From Janthinobacterium sp. BJB426 (GTDB lineage: Bacteria; Pseudomonadota; Gammaproteobacteria; Burkholderiales; Burkholderiaceae_D), in NCBI RefSeq assembly GCF_002735705.1, contig NZ_PDZL01000004.1, positions 186,001 through 250,000 on the forward strand: DNA of 64,000 nt, read 5' to 3'. A program made the translations under genes and the position numbers. Under the pieces are notes generated by a model. The model was not told where the DNA came from. It worked only from the letters and a program-made list of their open reading frames with translations, and did not search any database. Below are positions 10,252-20,062 of the stretch, piece by piece (positions within the stretch are counted from its first letter, which is position 1; the number at the start of each line of letters is the position of its first letter).

Positions 10252-11882
10252 TGCAGCGCCGTTCCTTCATGCTGTGGGCCGCCGGCGGCACGGCGGCCGC
10301 CGCCGCTGGCATCGGCAGCATCGCCGCCTACCTGCGCTGGCAGGAAATCACGCCGAAGGTGCTGTATCCGGGCCGGGAAGAGGGGCACTATCTGCGCAAG
10401 CTGCTGCGCGAGCGCACGGCGCTGCCGGCGCCCTCGGCCACCATCACCACAGACGTGGCCATCCTCGGCTCCGGCATCGCCGGCCTGACGGCGGCCTGGC
10501 GCTTGAACAAGCTGGGGCACAAGGATTTCCTCATGATCGATGGGCCGCAGCCATATGGCAACGCGGCGGGCGGCCACTTCGGCGACCTGGCCTATCCTAC
10601 GGGCGGCCATTATTTGCCGCTGCCTTCGCCTGAATCGACCCATGTGCGCGAAATCCTGTTCGATCTGGGGATTATCCAGCGCGATCCACAGGCGGAAAAG
10701 CCGTACTACGATGAGCGCTACATCCTGCACGCGCCCGAGGAACGCCTGCTGTTCAACGGCCACTGGCAGGAGGGCTTCATTCCCACCGAAGGTATCTCCG
10801 CCGAAGAACTGGCGCAGCACGAGCGCTTCTTTGCCGAGGTGCGGCGCCTGCGCCAGGCGCATGGCAACGACGGCAAGCGCGTCTTCGTTTTTCCTACCGT
10901 GGAATCGTCGCAAGACCCGGCCTGGCAGGCGCTCGACACCATCACGTTAAAGCAGTGGATGGAGCGCGAAGGCTATACCTCGCCCACCTTGCACTGGTAT
11001 CTGAACTACTGCTGCCGCGACGACTACGGCACGCGCTACGACCAGGTGTCGGCCTGGGCCGGCTTGCACTACTATTGCAGCCGCTGGGGCCAGGCGGCGA
11101 ATGCGGGCAATGGCGCCTGGCTGACCTGGCCGGGCGGCATGCAGCCGGTGGCCACGGCCATGGAGCAGGCGTCGGGCGTCAAACGTCATGCGGGCACGGT
11201 GGTTTCCGTGCAGACGACGGACCAGGGCGTCGAAGCGCTGTGCCTGGAACTGGTCGACGGCCAGCCGCGCACCTACCTGGTCAAGGCGCGCAAGGCCATC
11301 TGCGCCATGCCGCTGTATGTAGCGGCGCGCGTAGTGAAGAATATCGCCGGCTATGGCTTTGACGCGAAGCGCGATACGCCCGCGTATGCACCGTGGATGG
11401 TGGCGAATTTTTTACTGAAACGCTTTCCCGACGAACTGCCGCATGCGCCCCTGTGCTGGGACAACGTCGTGTACCAGGAACCGGGCCTCGGCTATGTCGT
11501 CTCCACGCACCAGGACATCCGCGTGCGTCCGCCCGAAAAAACCGTCTTCAGCGCCTACGTGGCCCTGTCCGACCGCACGCCGCAGGAAGCGCGCAAATGG
11601 TTAGACGTGGCCACGCCCGACGAGTTGCTGGCGCTGGCCAGCGTCGATTTGAAGACGGCGTATGGACGCGATTTTGCCAGCTGCGTCGAGCGCGTCGATA
11701 TCACCGTGCGCGGCCACGCCATGGCAGCGCCGTTGCCGGGATTTCGCAGCAATGCGGGCTTGAAGGCGCTGCGCGAGCACGATGGCGCGATTCTGTTTGC
11801 GCATGCCGATCTGTCGGGTTTTTCCGTATTTGAAGAGGCGGCGTGGTGGGGGGATCGGGCGGCCCGATTAGCTGCCGCATAA
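10251..11882 (+). CDS. Tat-exported FAD-dependent amine oxidase-like oxidoreductase
   Basis: A 543-residue protein. It begins with a twin-arginine signal (MQRRSFMLW, then an Ala/Gly-rich hydrophobic stretch) and has a Rossmann dinucleotide-binding motif, GSGIAGLTAAWRLNKLG, near residue 73. The overall pattern fits the NAD(P)/FAD-binding amine-oxidase-like superfamily. Export through Tat implies folding with its flavin in the cytoplasm and action in the periplasm. It is translationally coupled to the spermidine synthase-like gene, so an amine or polyamine substrate is plausible. The exact substrate cannot be read from sequence. Confidence 0.8.
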   Translation: MQRRSFMLWAAGGTAAAAAGIGSIAAYLRWQEITPKVLYPGREEGHYLRKLLRERTALPAPSATITTDVAILGSGIAGLTAAWRLNKLGHKDFLMIDGPQPYGNAAGGHFGDLAYPTGGHYLPLPSPESTHVREILFDLGIIQRDPQAEKPYYDERYILHAPEERLLFNGHWQEGFIPTEGISAEELAQHERFFAEVRRLRQAHGNDGKRVFVFPTVESSQDPAWQALDTITLKQWMEREGYTSPTLHWYLNYCCRDDYGTRYDQVSAWAGLHYYCSRWGQAANAGNGAWLTWPGGMQPVATAMEQASGVKRHAGTVVSVQTTDQGVEALCLELVDGQPRTYLVKARKAICAMPLYVAARVVKNIAGYGFDAKRDTPAYAPWMVANFLLKRFPDELPHAPLCWDNVVYQEPGLGYVVSTHQDIRVRPPEKTVFSAYVALSDRTPQEARKWLDVATPDELLALASVDLKTAYGRDFASCVERVDITVRGHAMAAPLPGFRSNAGLKALREHDGAILFAHADLSGFSVFEEAAWWGDRAARLAAA

Positions 11883-11906
11883 AAAAGGCCGGCGCAAGCG
11901 CCGGCC
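11879..11906 (-). terminator. Intrinsic terminator of the mmsB operon
   Basis: GGCCGGCGC and GCGCCGGCC (11887-11895 and 11898-11906) form a 9-bp stem with a 2-nt spacer, which means about 8 pairs around a 4-nt loop. The A-run at 11880-11886 gives a T-run on the minus strand, so it stops transcripts coming from mmsB. The T-run overlaps the stop codon of the convergent oxidoreductase gene. Confidence 0.88.
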
Positions 11907-11946
11907 AGAGCCCCCTAAGGCTCGAACCTGTGCTTCCTTGTTCTTC

Positions 11947-13164
11947 TCATTTATTTTTATTAATGACGTCGATGAACACGGCTGCCAGCAGCACCAGGCC
12001 CTTGATCACCTGCTGGTAATCGATGCCGATGCCCATGATGGACATGCCGTTGTTCATCACGCCCATGATGAAGGCGCCGATGACGGCTCCCATCACCTTG
12101 CCCACGCCGCCCGAGGCCGAGGCGCCGCCGATGAAGCAGGCGGCGATCACGTCCAGCTCGAAACCCGTACCCGCCTTCGGCGTGGCCGTGTTCAGGCGCG
12201 CCGCGAAGATCAGGCCGGCCAGCGCGGCCAGCATGCCCATGTTGACGAAGGTGTAGAAGCTGACCCGTTCCGTCTTGATGCCGGACAGGCGCGCCGCCTT
12301 CTCGTTGCCGCCCACGGCATACACGCGCCGGCCCAGCACGGTGCGGTTGGTAATGAAGGTGTAGGCGACGATGAGCAGCGACATCACGGCCAGCACGTTG
12401 GGAAAACCGCGGTACGACGCCAGCAGGTAGCTGAAATACACCATCACTGCGGCGAAGATCGCGTTTTTCAGCAGGAAGAAGGCGCGCGGTTCGTTTTCCA
12501 TGCCGTGTTTCAGTTGCTTGGCGCGGCTGCGCAGCGAGGTGATGATCAGCGCCGCAGCGGCGATCACGCCCAGCAGCAGCGACAGGCCGCGCAGGTTTTC
12601 GCCGCCGAACGGATCGGGCAAAAAGCCCGAGCTGAGCATCTGAAAGCCTTCCGGGAAGGGGCCGACCGACTGGCCAGCCAGCAGCGCCAGGGTCAGGCCC
12701 TTGAATACCAGCATGCCGGCCAGGGTGACGATGAAGGACGGGATTTTAAAGAAGGCGACAAAATAGCCTTGCGCGCCGCCGATGACGGCGCCGGCCAGCA
12801 GGCAGATGATGCTGGCGGCGACAAAATTCATGTTGTAGTTGACGATCAGGACAGCCGCCAGCGCGCCGACGAAACCGACCACCGAGCCGACGGACAAATC
12901 GATATGGCCGGCCACGATGACCATCAGCATGCCCAGCGCCATGATGACGATGTAGCTGTTTTGCAGCACCAGGTTGGTCAGGTTCAGCGGCTGCATCAGG
13001 GTGCCGTCGGTCATGTACTGGAAAAAGCCCATGATGACGATCAGCGAGAGCAGCATGCCGTAGTCGCGCATATTGTTCTTCAAAAAGCCGGCATAGCTTT
13101 TCGCTTGCGGCGCGGCCGCTGGCGCTGCTGCTGCCGGCGCGCCCGCTGTCAATTTATTGTCCAT
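11947..13164 (-). CDS. mmsB: Multiple-monosaccharide ABC transporter permease (MmsB/GguB)
   Basis: A 405-residue integral membrane permease of the ribose/xylose family. About ten hydrophobic segments are spread over residues 38-400, after an Ala/Pro-rich cytoplasmic N-terminus. The family motifs [17 protein letters not shown] and [18 protein letters not shown] are visible. It forms the membrane channel for the ChvE-MmsA system, which in relatives carries xylose, arabinose, galactose, glucose and fucose. Its start overlaps the mmsA stop by 11 bases. It is the last gene before the terminator. Confidence 0.93.
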   Translation of the reverse strand: MDNKLTAGAPAAAAPAAAPQAKSYAGFLKNNMRDYGMLLSLIVIMGFFQYMTDGTLMQPLNLTNLVLQNSYIVIMALGMLMVIVAGHIDLSVGSVVGFVGALAAVLIVNYNMNFVAASIICLLAGAVIGGAQGYFVAFFKIPSFIVTLAGMLVFKGLTLALLAGQSVGPFPEGFQMLSSGFLPDPFGGENLRGLSLLLGVIAAAALIITSLRSRAKQLKHGMENEPRAFFLLKNAIFAAVMVYFSYLLASYRGFPNVLAVMSLLIVAYTFITNRTVLGRRVYAVGGNEKAARLSGIKTERVSFYTFVNMGMLAALAGLIFAARLNTATPKAGTGFELDVIAACFIGGASASGGVGKVMGAVIGAFIMGVMNNGMSIMGIGIDYQQVIKGLVLLAAVFIDVINKNK

Positions 13165-14695
13165 TGTTTTCTCCGTGTGTAACGATCGCGCGCATGATCC
13201 GCTCCTGCGACGCTTCTGCTGCGCTTAATTCGGCCGCGAAGCGGCCTTCGTTCATGACATAGATCCGGTCGCACATGCCCAGCAATTCCGGCATTTCCGA
13301 GGAAATCATGATGATGCATTTGCCTTCGGCGGCCAGCTCGCTGATGATGCTGTAGATCTCGTACTTGGCGCCCACGTCGATGCCGCGGCTCGGTTCATCG
13401 AGGATCAGGATGTCGGGGCGCGAAAACAGCCACTTCGCCAGCACCACTTTCTGCTGGTTGCCGCCGGACAGATTGACCACCTTCTGCGCCACGCTCGAGC
13501 AACGGGTCTTGAGCTTGCGGCGGAACTCCTCGGCCACGCCGAATTCACGCTGCTCGTCGATCACCATACGCTTGGAAATCGCGTCCAGGTTGGCCAGGCT
13601 GGTGTTCTTCTGGATGTCTTCCTCGAGGATCAGGCCCAGGCCCTTGCGGTCTTCCGTGACATACGCGAGGCCATGGGCGATCGCCTTGCCGATGGTGCTG
13701 ACGTCGATCTCCTGGCCATTCTTGAGCACCGTGCCGCTGATGCGCTGGCCGTAGGCGCGTCCGAAAATGCTCATCGCCAGTTCCGTGCGCCCGGAGCCCA
13801 TCAAGCCGGCGATGCCGATGATCTCGCCCTTTTTGGCATGCATGTTGATGCCCTTGATGACGGGGCGGTCGGCATGCTCGGGATGGAAGACGCGCCAGTC
13901 GCGCACTTCAAAAATGGTCTCGCCGATGGTGGGCGTGCGCGGCGGATAGCGGTCGGCCATTTCGCGCCCGACCATCTTTTCGATGATGCGGTCTTCGCTG
14001 ACGGGCTCCACGCGGCAGTCGAAACTGTCGACTGTGTTCCCGTCGCGCAGCACCGTGATGGCATCGGCGACCCGTGAAATTTCATTGAGCTTGTGCGAAA
14101 TCAGGATCGAGGCGATGCCCTGGGCTTTCAGGCCCAGCAGCAGGTCGAGCAGGGCCGCGCTGTCGCTTTCGTTCAGGCTGGCCGTCGGCTCGTCGAGGAT
14201 CAAGAGCTTGACGTCCTTGCACAGCGCCTTGGCGATCTCGATCAGCTGCTGCTTGCCTACGCCCAGGTTGGTGATCAGGGTGTCCGGGGACTCTTTCAGG
14301 CCGACTTTCTGCAGCAGTTCGCGTGTTTTCGCTTGCGCGTATTCCCAGTCGATGACGCCCATGCGGGACGGTTCGTTGCCGAGGAAGATATTCTCGGCGA
14401 TCGACAGCTGGGACACCAGCGCCAGTTCCTGGTGGATGATGATGATGCCGATTTCTTCGCTGTCCTTGATGCCGCGGAAGTGCCGCGTCTGGCCCAGGTA
14501 ATCGATGTCGCCCGTATAGCTGCCATGGCCGTAGACGCCGCTCAGCACTTTCATCAGGGTCGATTTGCCGGCGCCGTTTTCGCCGACGATGGCGTGGATC
14601 TCGCCGCTGCGTACCCGCAGGTTGACATTGTCGAGCGCAACGACGCCCGGGAATGTTTTGCGTATCCCGCGCATTTCCAGGATAGTGTTCGTCAT
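13154..14695 (-). CDS. mmsA: Multiple-monosaccharide ABC transporter ATP-binding protein (MmsA/GguA)
   Basis: A 513-residue ATPase with two nucleotide-binding domains. The first has a Walker [10 protein letters not shown] and Walker [13 protein letters not shown]. The second has [14 protein letters not shown] and [16 protein letters not shown], while its P-loop region is the degenerate [10 protein letters not shown] typical of sugar-type ABC ATPases. It powers sugar import with MmsB and the binding protein ChvE. It lies downstream of chvE with a hairpin in the gap and overlaps mmsB. Confidence 0.95.
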   Translation of the reverse strand: MTNTILEMRGIRKTFPGVVALDNVNLRVRSGEIHAIVGENGAGKSTLMKVLSGVYGHGSYTGDIDYLGQTRHFRGIKDSEEIGIIIIHQELALVSQLSIAENIFLGNEPSRMGVIDWEYAQAKTRELLQKVGLKESPDTLITNLGVGKQQLIEIAKALCKDVKLLILDEPTASLNESDSAALLDLLLGLKAQGIASILISHKLNEISRVADAITVLRDGNTVDSFDCRVEPVSEDRIIEKMVGREMADRYPPRTPTIGETIFEVRDWRVFHPEHADRPVIKGINMHAKKGEIIGIAGLMGSGRTELAMSIFGRAYGQRISGTVLKNGQEIDVSTIGKAIAHGLAYVTEDRKGLGLILEEDIQKNTSLANLDAISKRMVIDEQREFGVAEEFRRKLKTRCSSVAQKVVNLSGGNQQKVVLAKWLFSRPDILILDEPSRGIDVGAKYEIYSIISELAAEGKCIIMISSEMPELLGMCDRIYVMNEGRFAAELSAAEASQERIMRAIVTHGENNGQ

Positions 14696-14770
14696 ATAAC
14701 CTCTCTGGCACGGCCGCGCTGGTCGGCGCCGGTCGTGCGGCAGTTTTGTTCTTGATCGTGCATGAAGCGA

Positions 14771-14793
14771 AAGGCCCGGCAGCGCCGGGCCTT
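14771..14793 (-). other. Intercistronic hairpin between chvE and mmsA
   Basis: A perfect 10-bp stem, AAGGCCCGGC at 14771-14780 and GCCGGGCCTT at 14784-14793, with a 3-nt loop. It lies 15 bases after the chvE stop on the minus strand. Only a short and imperfect T-rich stretch follows. Such structures often give a high level of the binding protein over the ATPase and permease by partial termination or 3'-end protection; that role is inference here. Confidence 0.75.
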
Positions 14794-14808
14794 CAGTACC
14801 TTGATTGC

Positions 14809-15885
14809 TTATTTCACTTGCGCTTCCGTGTAGTAGCCGCTGCCGGTGACGAGCACCTGCTTCCAGTTCGCCTTGTCGACGGTGACGGGTTTGAGCAGGT
14901 ACGATGGCACCACCTTGACGCCGTTGTTATAGGTCTTGGTGTCGTTGACGGTTGGCGTCTTGCCGCTCATCATCGCGTCGACCATGTTTGCCGTCACCTT
15001 GGCCAGTTCGCGCGTGTCCTTGAACACGGTCGATGCCTGTTCGCCGCGGATGATCGATTTCACCGACGGGATTTCCGCATCCTGGCCCGTCACGACGGGG
15101 AACGGCTGTTTCGGCGTGCCGTAGCCGACGCCCTTGAGCGAGGACAGGATGCCGATGCTCAAGCCGTCATATGGCGACAGTACGGCATCGACGCGCGCAT
15201 TGCCGTAGTAGGCGCTGAGCAGGTTGTCCATGCGGGCTTGCGCCACGGCGCCATCCCAGCGCAGGGTGGCGACCTTTTCCATGCCCATCTGCTTCGAGCG
15301 CACCACCAGCTTGCCGCTGTCGATGTACGGTTTGAGCACCGACAGGGCGCCGTTGTAGAAGAAGTGCGCATTGTTGTCGTCGGCCGAGCCGCCGAACAGT
15401 TCGATGTTGAACGGGCCTTTGCCTTCCTTGAGTTTCAGCGCCGATTCGATATAGCCCGCCTGCAGCACGCCGACCTGGAAGTTGTCGAAGGTGGCGTAGT
15501 AATCGATGTTTTTCGTGCCGCGGATCAAACGGTCATACGAGATGACCTTGATGCCCTTGTCGGCCGCCTTTTGCAGCACGTTCGACAAGGTGGTGCCGTC
15601 GATGGCGGCGATCACCAGCACCTTGGCGCCCTTGGTGATCATGTTTTCCACCTGCGCCAGCTGGTTCGGGATATCGTCGTCGGCAAACTGCAGGTCCGTC
15701 TTGTAGCCGCGCTCCTTGAATACCTTGACCATGTTGTCGCCATCGGCGATCCAGCGCATGGACGACTTGGTCGGCATCGAGATGCCGATCGCGCCCTTGT
15801 CGGCGGCGCTTGCCACGGGCATTACCGCCATGCCGGAGATGGCCAGCGCCAGGCTCGCGGTCAGCATTTTCATTGTTGTTTTCAT
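14809..15885 (-). CDS. chvE: Periplasmic multiple-sugar-binding protein ChvE
   Basis: A 358-residue binding protein with a signal peptide ending near residue 28 ([14 protein letters not shown]). The mature part has the type I periplasmic-binding fold, with the ChvE-like [18 protein letters not shown]. It binds aldoses in the periplasm and delivers them to MmsAB. The chosen ATG at 15885 has a GGAGA ribosome site about 8 nt upstream. A longer frame of 38 extra residues has no signal-peptide logic and is rejected. It is the first gene of the chvE-mmsA-mmsB operon. Confidence 0.93.
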   Translation of the reverse strand: MKTTMKMLTASLALAISGMAVMPVASAADKGAIGISMPTKSSMRWIADGDNMVKVFKERGYKTDLQFADDDIPNQLAQVENMITKGAKVLVIAAIDGTTLSNVLQKAADKGIKVISYDRLIRGTKNIDYYATFDNFQVGVLQAGYIESALKLKEGKGPFNIELFGGSADDNNAHFFYNGALSVLKPYIDSGKLVVRSKQMGMEKVATLRWDGAVAQARMDNLLSAYYGNARVDAVLSPYDGLSIGILSSLKGVGYGTPKQPFPVVTGQDAEIPSVKSIIRGEQASTVFKDTRELAKVTANMVDAMMSGKTPTVNDTKTYNNGVKVVPSYLLKPVTVDKANWKQVLVTGSGYYTEAQVK

Positions 15886-16261
15886 TTCAGGTCTCCACCG
15901 TCTTCGATAGTTGAATGTGCCAGGGCCGTCGTCCCAGTGGGCGGGCTCCGTGCGGATGGCCGATTGCAGGCCACGGCTGATACTAGTTTGTCCATCCATC
16001 CCTCACCAATCACTTTTTTTGCATAGCCGATATCCAAAACGATATCGATGACTCAATTGATGCAATGCGCCATGACACCGCTTTCCACCTGCTGGCAGGG
16101 CCGAAACGGGGGCCGGGCGGCGGCTTTTTTTGGTGCACTGCAATACCAATAATCATCATTCAATTTGGTGATTTTCGTAATTGCGGCGGCACAGGGTGGC
16201 GCGCAGAATCGCTCCGAACTTGACCAATTGCCTTCCCATCACGCTCCTTTGAAAGCTTGCC
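15886..16261. promoter_or_regulatory. Divergent control region of chvE-mmsAB and xylXBD, with repeated CGATATC
   Basis: This 376-base gene-free stretch lies between two divergent sugar operons. It holds a direct repeat of CGATATC at 16028-16034 and 16040-16046, spaced 12 bases start to start, about one helical turn. It also holds a TCACCAATCAC element at 16003-16013 and a roughly inverse TTTGGTGATT at 16164-16173. These are candidate operators for XylR or another sugar regulator. No promoter boxes can be assigned with confidence, and no ORF with a ribosome site is seen. Confidence 0.55.
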
Positions 16262-17419
16262 ATGCAGCCGATTTCACCCGCCTCCCTGTTGCCCGCCGAC
16301 CTGGCGCAGGCCCTCCTTGTTGGCCGCATCTGGCGTGACGGCCCCTGCGTCGTCGCCGTGCGCGGCGGCGAGGTGGTCGACATCACGCAGACGGTAGCGA
16401 CGGTGGCCGAGCTGTTCGAGCGCAGCGATGCGCTCGATATCGCCCGCCATGCACCCGGCATCGCGCTTGGCTCCGTGCAGGCCCTGCTGGAGCAGGCGCT
16501 GGCCGCACCGGCAGGCGAGCTGCTGCTGGCGCCGTGCGATCTGCAGGCCGTCAAGGCATGCGGCGTGACTTTCGCCGTCAGCCTGCTCGAACGGGTGATC
16601 GAAGAACAGGCCGGTGGCGACGCGGCACGTGCGGCGAGCCTGCGCGCCGCCCTGCAAACGACCCTGGGCGGCGACTTGTCCGCCCTGAAACCGGGTTCGG
16701 ACGCGGCGCAGCGCCTGAAACAGCAGCTGCAGCAGCGCGGCGCCTGGTCGCAATACATGGAAGTGGGTATCGGCCCCGATGCGGAAGTGTTTACCAAGGC
16801 GCAGCCGATGTCGTCGGTGGGCTGCGGCGCGCAGGTGGGCTTGCTGCCTTCGTCCGCCTGGAACAACCCGGAGCCGGAGATCGTCCTGGCCGTCAACAGC
16901 CGCGGCGAGGCGCTGGGGGCGACCTTGGGCAACGACGTCAACCTGCGCGATATCGAAGGGCGCAGCGCCCTCTTGCTGGGCAAGGCCAAGGACAACAACG
17001 GCTCCTGCGCCATCGGCCCCTTCATCCGCCTGTTTGACGAACACTTCACGCTCGACACCGTGCGCCAGGCGGAAGTGTCGCTGCTGATCGAAGGCGCGGA
17101 CGACGGCTTTGTGCTTGAAGGCGCCAGCTTCATGCGCGAGATCAGCCGCGACCCGCTCGACCTGGTGCGCCAGACGGCAGGCCAGTACCACCAGTATCCG
17201 GACGGCTTCATGCTGTTCCTGGGGACCATGTTCTCGCCCGTGAAGGACCGCGGCGCGCAGGGCGGCGGCTTTACGCACCACCTGGGCGACCGGGTCACCA
17301 TTGCCAGCGCTTCGCTGGGCGCGCTGGTCAACGAAGTGCAGCGCTGCGATGCGATTACTCCCTGGACGTTCGGCGTGCGCGCGCTGTACCAGAACCTGGC
17401 CAAACGCGGTTTGCTTTGA
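16262..17419 (+). CDS. xylX: 2-keto-3-deoxy-xylonate dehydratase, FAH family (XylX)
   Basis: A 385-residue protein of the fumarylacetoacetate hydrolase superfamily, similar in length and context to Caulobacter XylX. The FAH core is visible with YMEVGIGPDAEVFTKAQPMS, NPEPEIVLAVNSRGEALG and the metal-site region LGNDVNLRDIEG. The family enzyme removes water from 2-keto-3-deoxy-D-xylonate to give 2-ketoglutarate semialdehyde in the Weimberg pathway. The ribosome site before the ATG is weak. It is the first gene of the plus-strand catabolic operon, followed 27 bases later by xylB. Confidence 0.85.
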   Translation: MQPISPASLLPADLAQALLVGRIWRDGPCVVAVRGGEVVDITQTVATVAELFERSDALDIARHAPGIALGSVQALLEQALAAPAGELLLAPCDLQAVKACGVTFAVSLLERVIEEQAGGDAARAASLRAALQTTLGGDLSALKPGSDAAQRLKQQLQQRGAWSQYMEVGIGPDAEVFTKAQPMSSVGCGAQVGLLPSSAWNNPEPEIVLAVNSRGEALGATLGNDVNLRDIEGRSALLLGKAKDNNGSCAIGPFIRLFDEHFTLDTVRQAEVSLLIEGADDGFVLEGASFMREISRDPLDLVRQTAGQYHQYPDGFMLFLGTMFSPVKDRGAQGGGFTHHLGDRVTIASASLGALVNEVQRCDAITPWTFGVRALYQNLAKRGLL

Positions 17420-17446
17420 TCCGATTATTTTAAAAAGAGAGACACC

Positions 17447-18214
17447 ATGCAGCATGCAACTTACCCAAGCCTGTCTGGCAAGCGCGTCGTCATCACGGGC
17501 GGCGGCACCGGCATCGGCGTGGCCATCGTCGAGGCGTTCGCGCGCCAGGGCGCCCACGTCACTTTTCTCGACATCGCCCGCGAGGCGTCGCTGGCGCTGC
17601 AGGAAAAGCTGGCCCACCTGCCGCAGCCGCCCGTTTTCCGCTATTGCGACCTGACGGATCTGGCCGTCCTGGCCGCCACCTTCGCCGAGATCGAACACAG
17701 CGCGGGCACCACGGATATCCTCATCAACAACGCGGCCAATGACGACCGCCACGAACTGCAGGACGTCACGCCCGCCTACTGGGACGAGCGCATGGCCGTC
17801 AACCTGCGCCACCAGTATTTCTGCGCTCAGGCAGTGGCGCCCGCCATGCGCGCCAAGGGCGGTGGCGTGATTCTCAACCTGGGATCGATTTCCTGGCACC
17901 TGGCGCAAGCGCGCCTGTCGATCTACATGACGGCCAAAGCCGGCATCGAGGGCCTGACGCGCGGCCTGGCGCGCGACCTCGGTGTCGACGGCATCCGCGT
18001 CAACTGCATCATTCCCGGCGCCGTGCGCACGCCGCGCCAGGAAAAGCTGTGGCATACGCCGGAAGCGGAAGCCGTGATCCTTCAGGGACAATGCCTGCAG
18101 CTGCGCGTGGAGCCGGAAGACGTGGCGGCGCTGGCGCTGTTCCTCGCGTCGGACAATGCGGCCAAGTGCGCCGGACGCGAGTACTACGTCGACGCAGGCT
18201 GGTACGGCGCATGA
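17447..18214 (+). CDS. xylB: D-xylose 1-dehydrogenase, SDR family (XylB)
   Basis: A 255-residue short-chain dehydrogenase. The cofactor motif TGGGTGIG is near residue 18, NNAAND stands at the NNAG position, and the catalytic Ser and Tyr-x-x-x-Lys are visible as GSISWH and YMTAKAG. It closely resembles Caulobacter XylB as I recall it, for example in NDDRHELQDVTPAYWDER. The reaction oxidises xylose to xylonolactone with NAD+. A GAGAGA ribosome site lies upstream. Its stop overlaps the xylD start (ATGA). L-arabinose may also be a substrate. Confidence 0.9.
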   Translation: MQHATYPSLSGKRVVITGGGTGIGVAIVEAFARQGAHVTFLDIAREASLALQEKLAHLPQPPVFRYCDLTDLAVLAATFAEIEHSAGTTDILINNAANDDRHELQDVTPAYWDERMAVNLRHQYFCAQAVAPAMRAKGGGVILNLGSISWHLAQARLSIYMTAKAGIEGLTRGLARDLGVDGIRVNCIIPGAVRTPRQEKLWHTPEAEAVILQGQCLQLRVEPEDVAALALFLASDNAAKCAGREYYVDAGWYGA

Positions 18215-19998
18215 GCATTCCCGCCCAACCCAAGGCGCGGCGCTTCCGCTCGCAGGACTGGTTCGACAATCCCGACCATATCGACATGACGGCGCTGTAC
18301 CTGGAGCGCTTCATGAACTACGGTATCACGGCCGAGGAGCTGCGCTCGGGCCGGCCCATCATCGGTATCGCGCAAAGCGGCAGCGATATCAGCCCCTGCA
18401 ACCGTATCCACCTGGAATTGGTCCAGCGCGTGCGCGACGGCATCCGCGATGCGGGCGGCGTCCCGATGGAATTCCCGCTGCACCCGATTTTTGAAAATTG
18501 CCGCCGTCCCACGGCCGCGCTGGATCGCAACCTGGCGTATCTGGGCCTGGTGGAAATCCTGCATGGCTATCCGATCGACGCCGTGGTGCTGACGACGGGC
18601 TGTGACAAGACGACGCCGGCCCAATTGATGGCCGCCGCCACGGTGGACATCCCCGCCATCGTGCTGTCGGGCGGTCCCATGCTCGACGGGTGGATGGACG
18701 GCGAACTGGTGGGCTCCGGCGCCGCCATCTGGAAGGGCCGCCGCCAGCTATCCGCCGGCCTGATCGACAATGACAAATTCCTGCAGATCGCCGCCGCCTC
18801 GGCGCCGTCGGCCGGCCACTGCAACACCATGGGCACGGCATCGACCATGAATGCGCTGGCCGAAGCGCTGGGCATGTCGCTGACGGGCTGCTCGGCCATC
18901 CCCGCGCCGTATCGCGAACGGGGCCAGATCGCCTATGCAACGGGGCGCCGCATCGTCGGCATGGCGCATGACGATGTGCGCCCGTCGAGCATCCTCACGC
19001 GCGCAGCGTTTTTGGACGCCATCATCGTCAACGCGGCCATCGGCGGTTCCACCAACGCCCAGCCGCACCTGATGGCCATGGCGCGCCATGCGGGCGTGGA
19101 ACTGCACTCGAGCGACTGGATGGCGCACGGCTACGACGTGCCGCTGCTGTTGAACATGCAGCCGGCCGGGAAGTATCTGGGCGAGCGCTTCCACCGGGCC
19201 GGCGGCGTGCCGGCCGTGATGTGGGAGCTGCAGCAGGCGGGCTTGCTGCACGCGGACCGGTTGACGGTGACGGGCCAGACGATGGCGGCGAACCTGGCGG
19301 GCCGCGAGAGCGCGGACCGCGAGATGATCCGCCCGTTTGCCGCGCCGCTGAAGGAAAAGGCCGGTTTCATGGCCTTGCAGGGCAACCTGTTCGACTTCGC
19401 CATCATGAAGACCAGCGTGATCTCGCCCGCTTTCCGCGAGCGCTACCTGTCGCGTCCCGGCAGCAAAGGCGTGTTCGAGGCGCGGGCCATCGTCTTTGAC
19501 GGTTCAAGCGACTACCACGCGCGCATCAACGACCCGGCGCTCAATATCGACGACAGCTGCATGCTGGTCATGCGCGGTGCAGGTCCCGTGGGTTGGCCCG
19601 GTTCGGCCGAAGTGGTCAACATGCAGCCGCCCGATGCCTTGCTCAAGGCGGGAATTCTGAACCTGCCGACCCTGGGTGACGGGCGCCAGTCGGGTACCTC
19701 GGACAGTCCCTCGATCCTGAACGCCTCGCCCGAGAGCGCCGTGGGTGGCGGCCTGGCGCTGCTGCGCACGGGCGACATCATCCGGGTGGACTTGAGCGCG
19801 GGCCGGTGCGACATGCTGGTCGATGCAGACGAACTGGCACGCCGCGCCCAGGAACTGCCGCCGCCTGTCAACGACAGCGCCACGCCGTGGCAGGAAATCT
19901 ACCGCGCCAGCGTGGGCCAGCTGGAAACGGGCGCCTGCATGGAGCTGGCGCTGAAATACCGCGCCGTGGGACAGACCCTGCCACGCCACAATCATTGA
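18211..19998 (+). CDS. xylD: D-xylonate dehydratase, IlvD/EDD family (XylD)
   Basis: A 595-residue Fe-S dehydratase. The start at 18211 overlaps the xylB stop by ATGA and gives an N-terminus matching Caulobacter XylD (RRFRSQDWFDNPDHIDMTAL). The cluster-ligand regions are SDISPCN, TTGCDKTTPA and APSAGHCNTMGT. The C-terminal segment has GPVGWPGSAEVVNMQPP and ends LPRHNH. It converts xylonate to 2-keto-3-deoxyxylonate. An alternative upstream start at 18049 lies wholly inside xylB in another frame and is rejected. Confidence 0.95.
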   Translation: MSIPAQPKARRFRSQDWFDNPDHIDMTALYLERFMNYGITAEELRSGRPIIGIAQSGSDISPCNRIHLELVQRVRDGIRDAGGVPMEFPLHPIFENCRRPTAALDRNLAYLGLVEILHGYPIDAVVLTTGCDKTTPAQLMAAATVDIPAIVLSGGPMLDGWMDGELVGSGAAIWKGRRQLSAGLIDNDKFLQIAAASAPSAGHCNTMGTASTMNALAEALGMSLTGCSAIPAPYRERGQIAYATGRRIVGMAHDDVRPSSILTRAAFLDAIIVNAAIGGSTNAQPHLMAMARHAGVELHSSDWMAHGYDVPLLLNMQPAGKYLGERFHRAGGVPAVMWELQQAGLLHADRLTVTGQTMAANLAGRESADREMIRPFAAPLKEKAGFMALQGNLFDFAIMKTSVISPAFRERYLSRPGSKGVFEARAIVFDGSSDYHARINDPALNIDDSCMLVMRGAGPVGWPGSAEVVNMQPPDALLKAGILNLPTLGDGRQSGTSDSPSILNASPESAVGGGLALLRTGDIIRVDLSAGRCDMLVDADELARRAQELPPPVNDSATPWQEIYRASVGQLETGACMELALKYRAVGQTLPRHNH

Positions 19999-20062
19999 TT
20001 TTTGAAGCCGCAACACCCGTAGTGAAAAAACGTAGTTAATAAAATCCACAAGGAGACACACA

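Noticed and set aside
16098..16131. A GC-rich stretch followed by a T-run in the chvE-xylX gap, as a possible terminator
   Set aside because: The stem pairs poorly and no plus-strand gene ends upstream of it.
18049..18210. An N-terminal extension of xylD starting at 18049
   Set aside because: It lies fully inside xylB in another frame and is unlike the family. The ATGA-coupled start at 18211 gives the conserved N-terminus.
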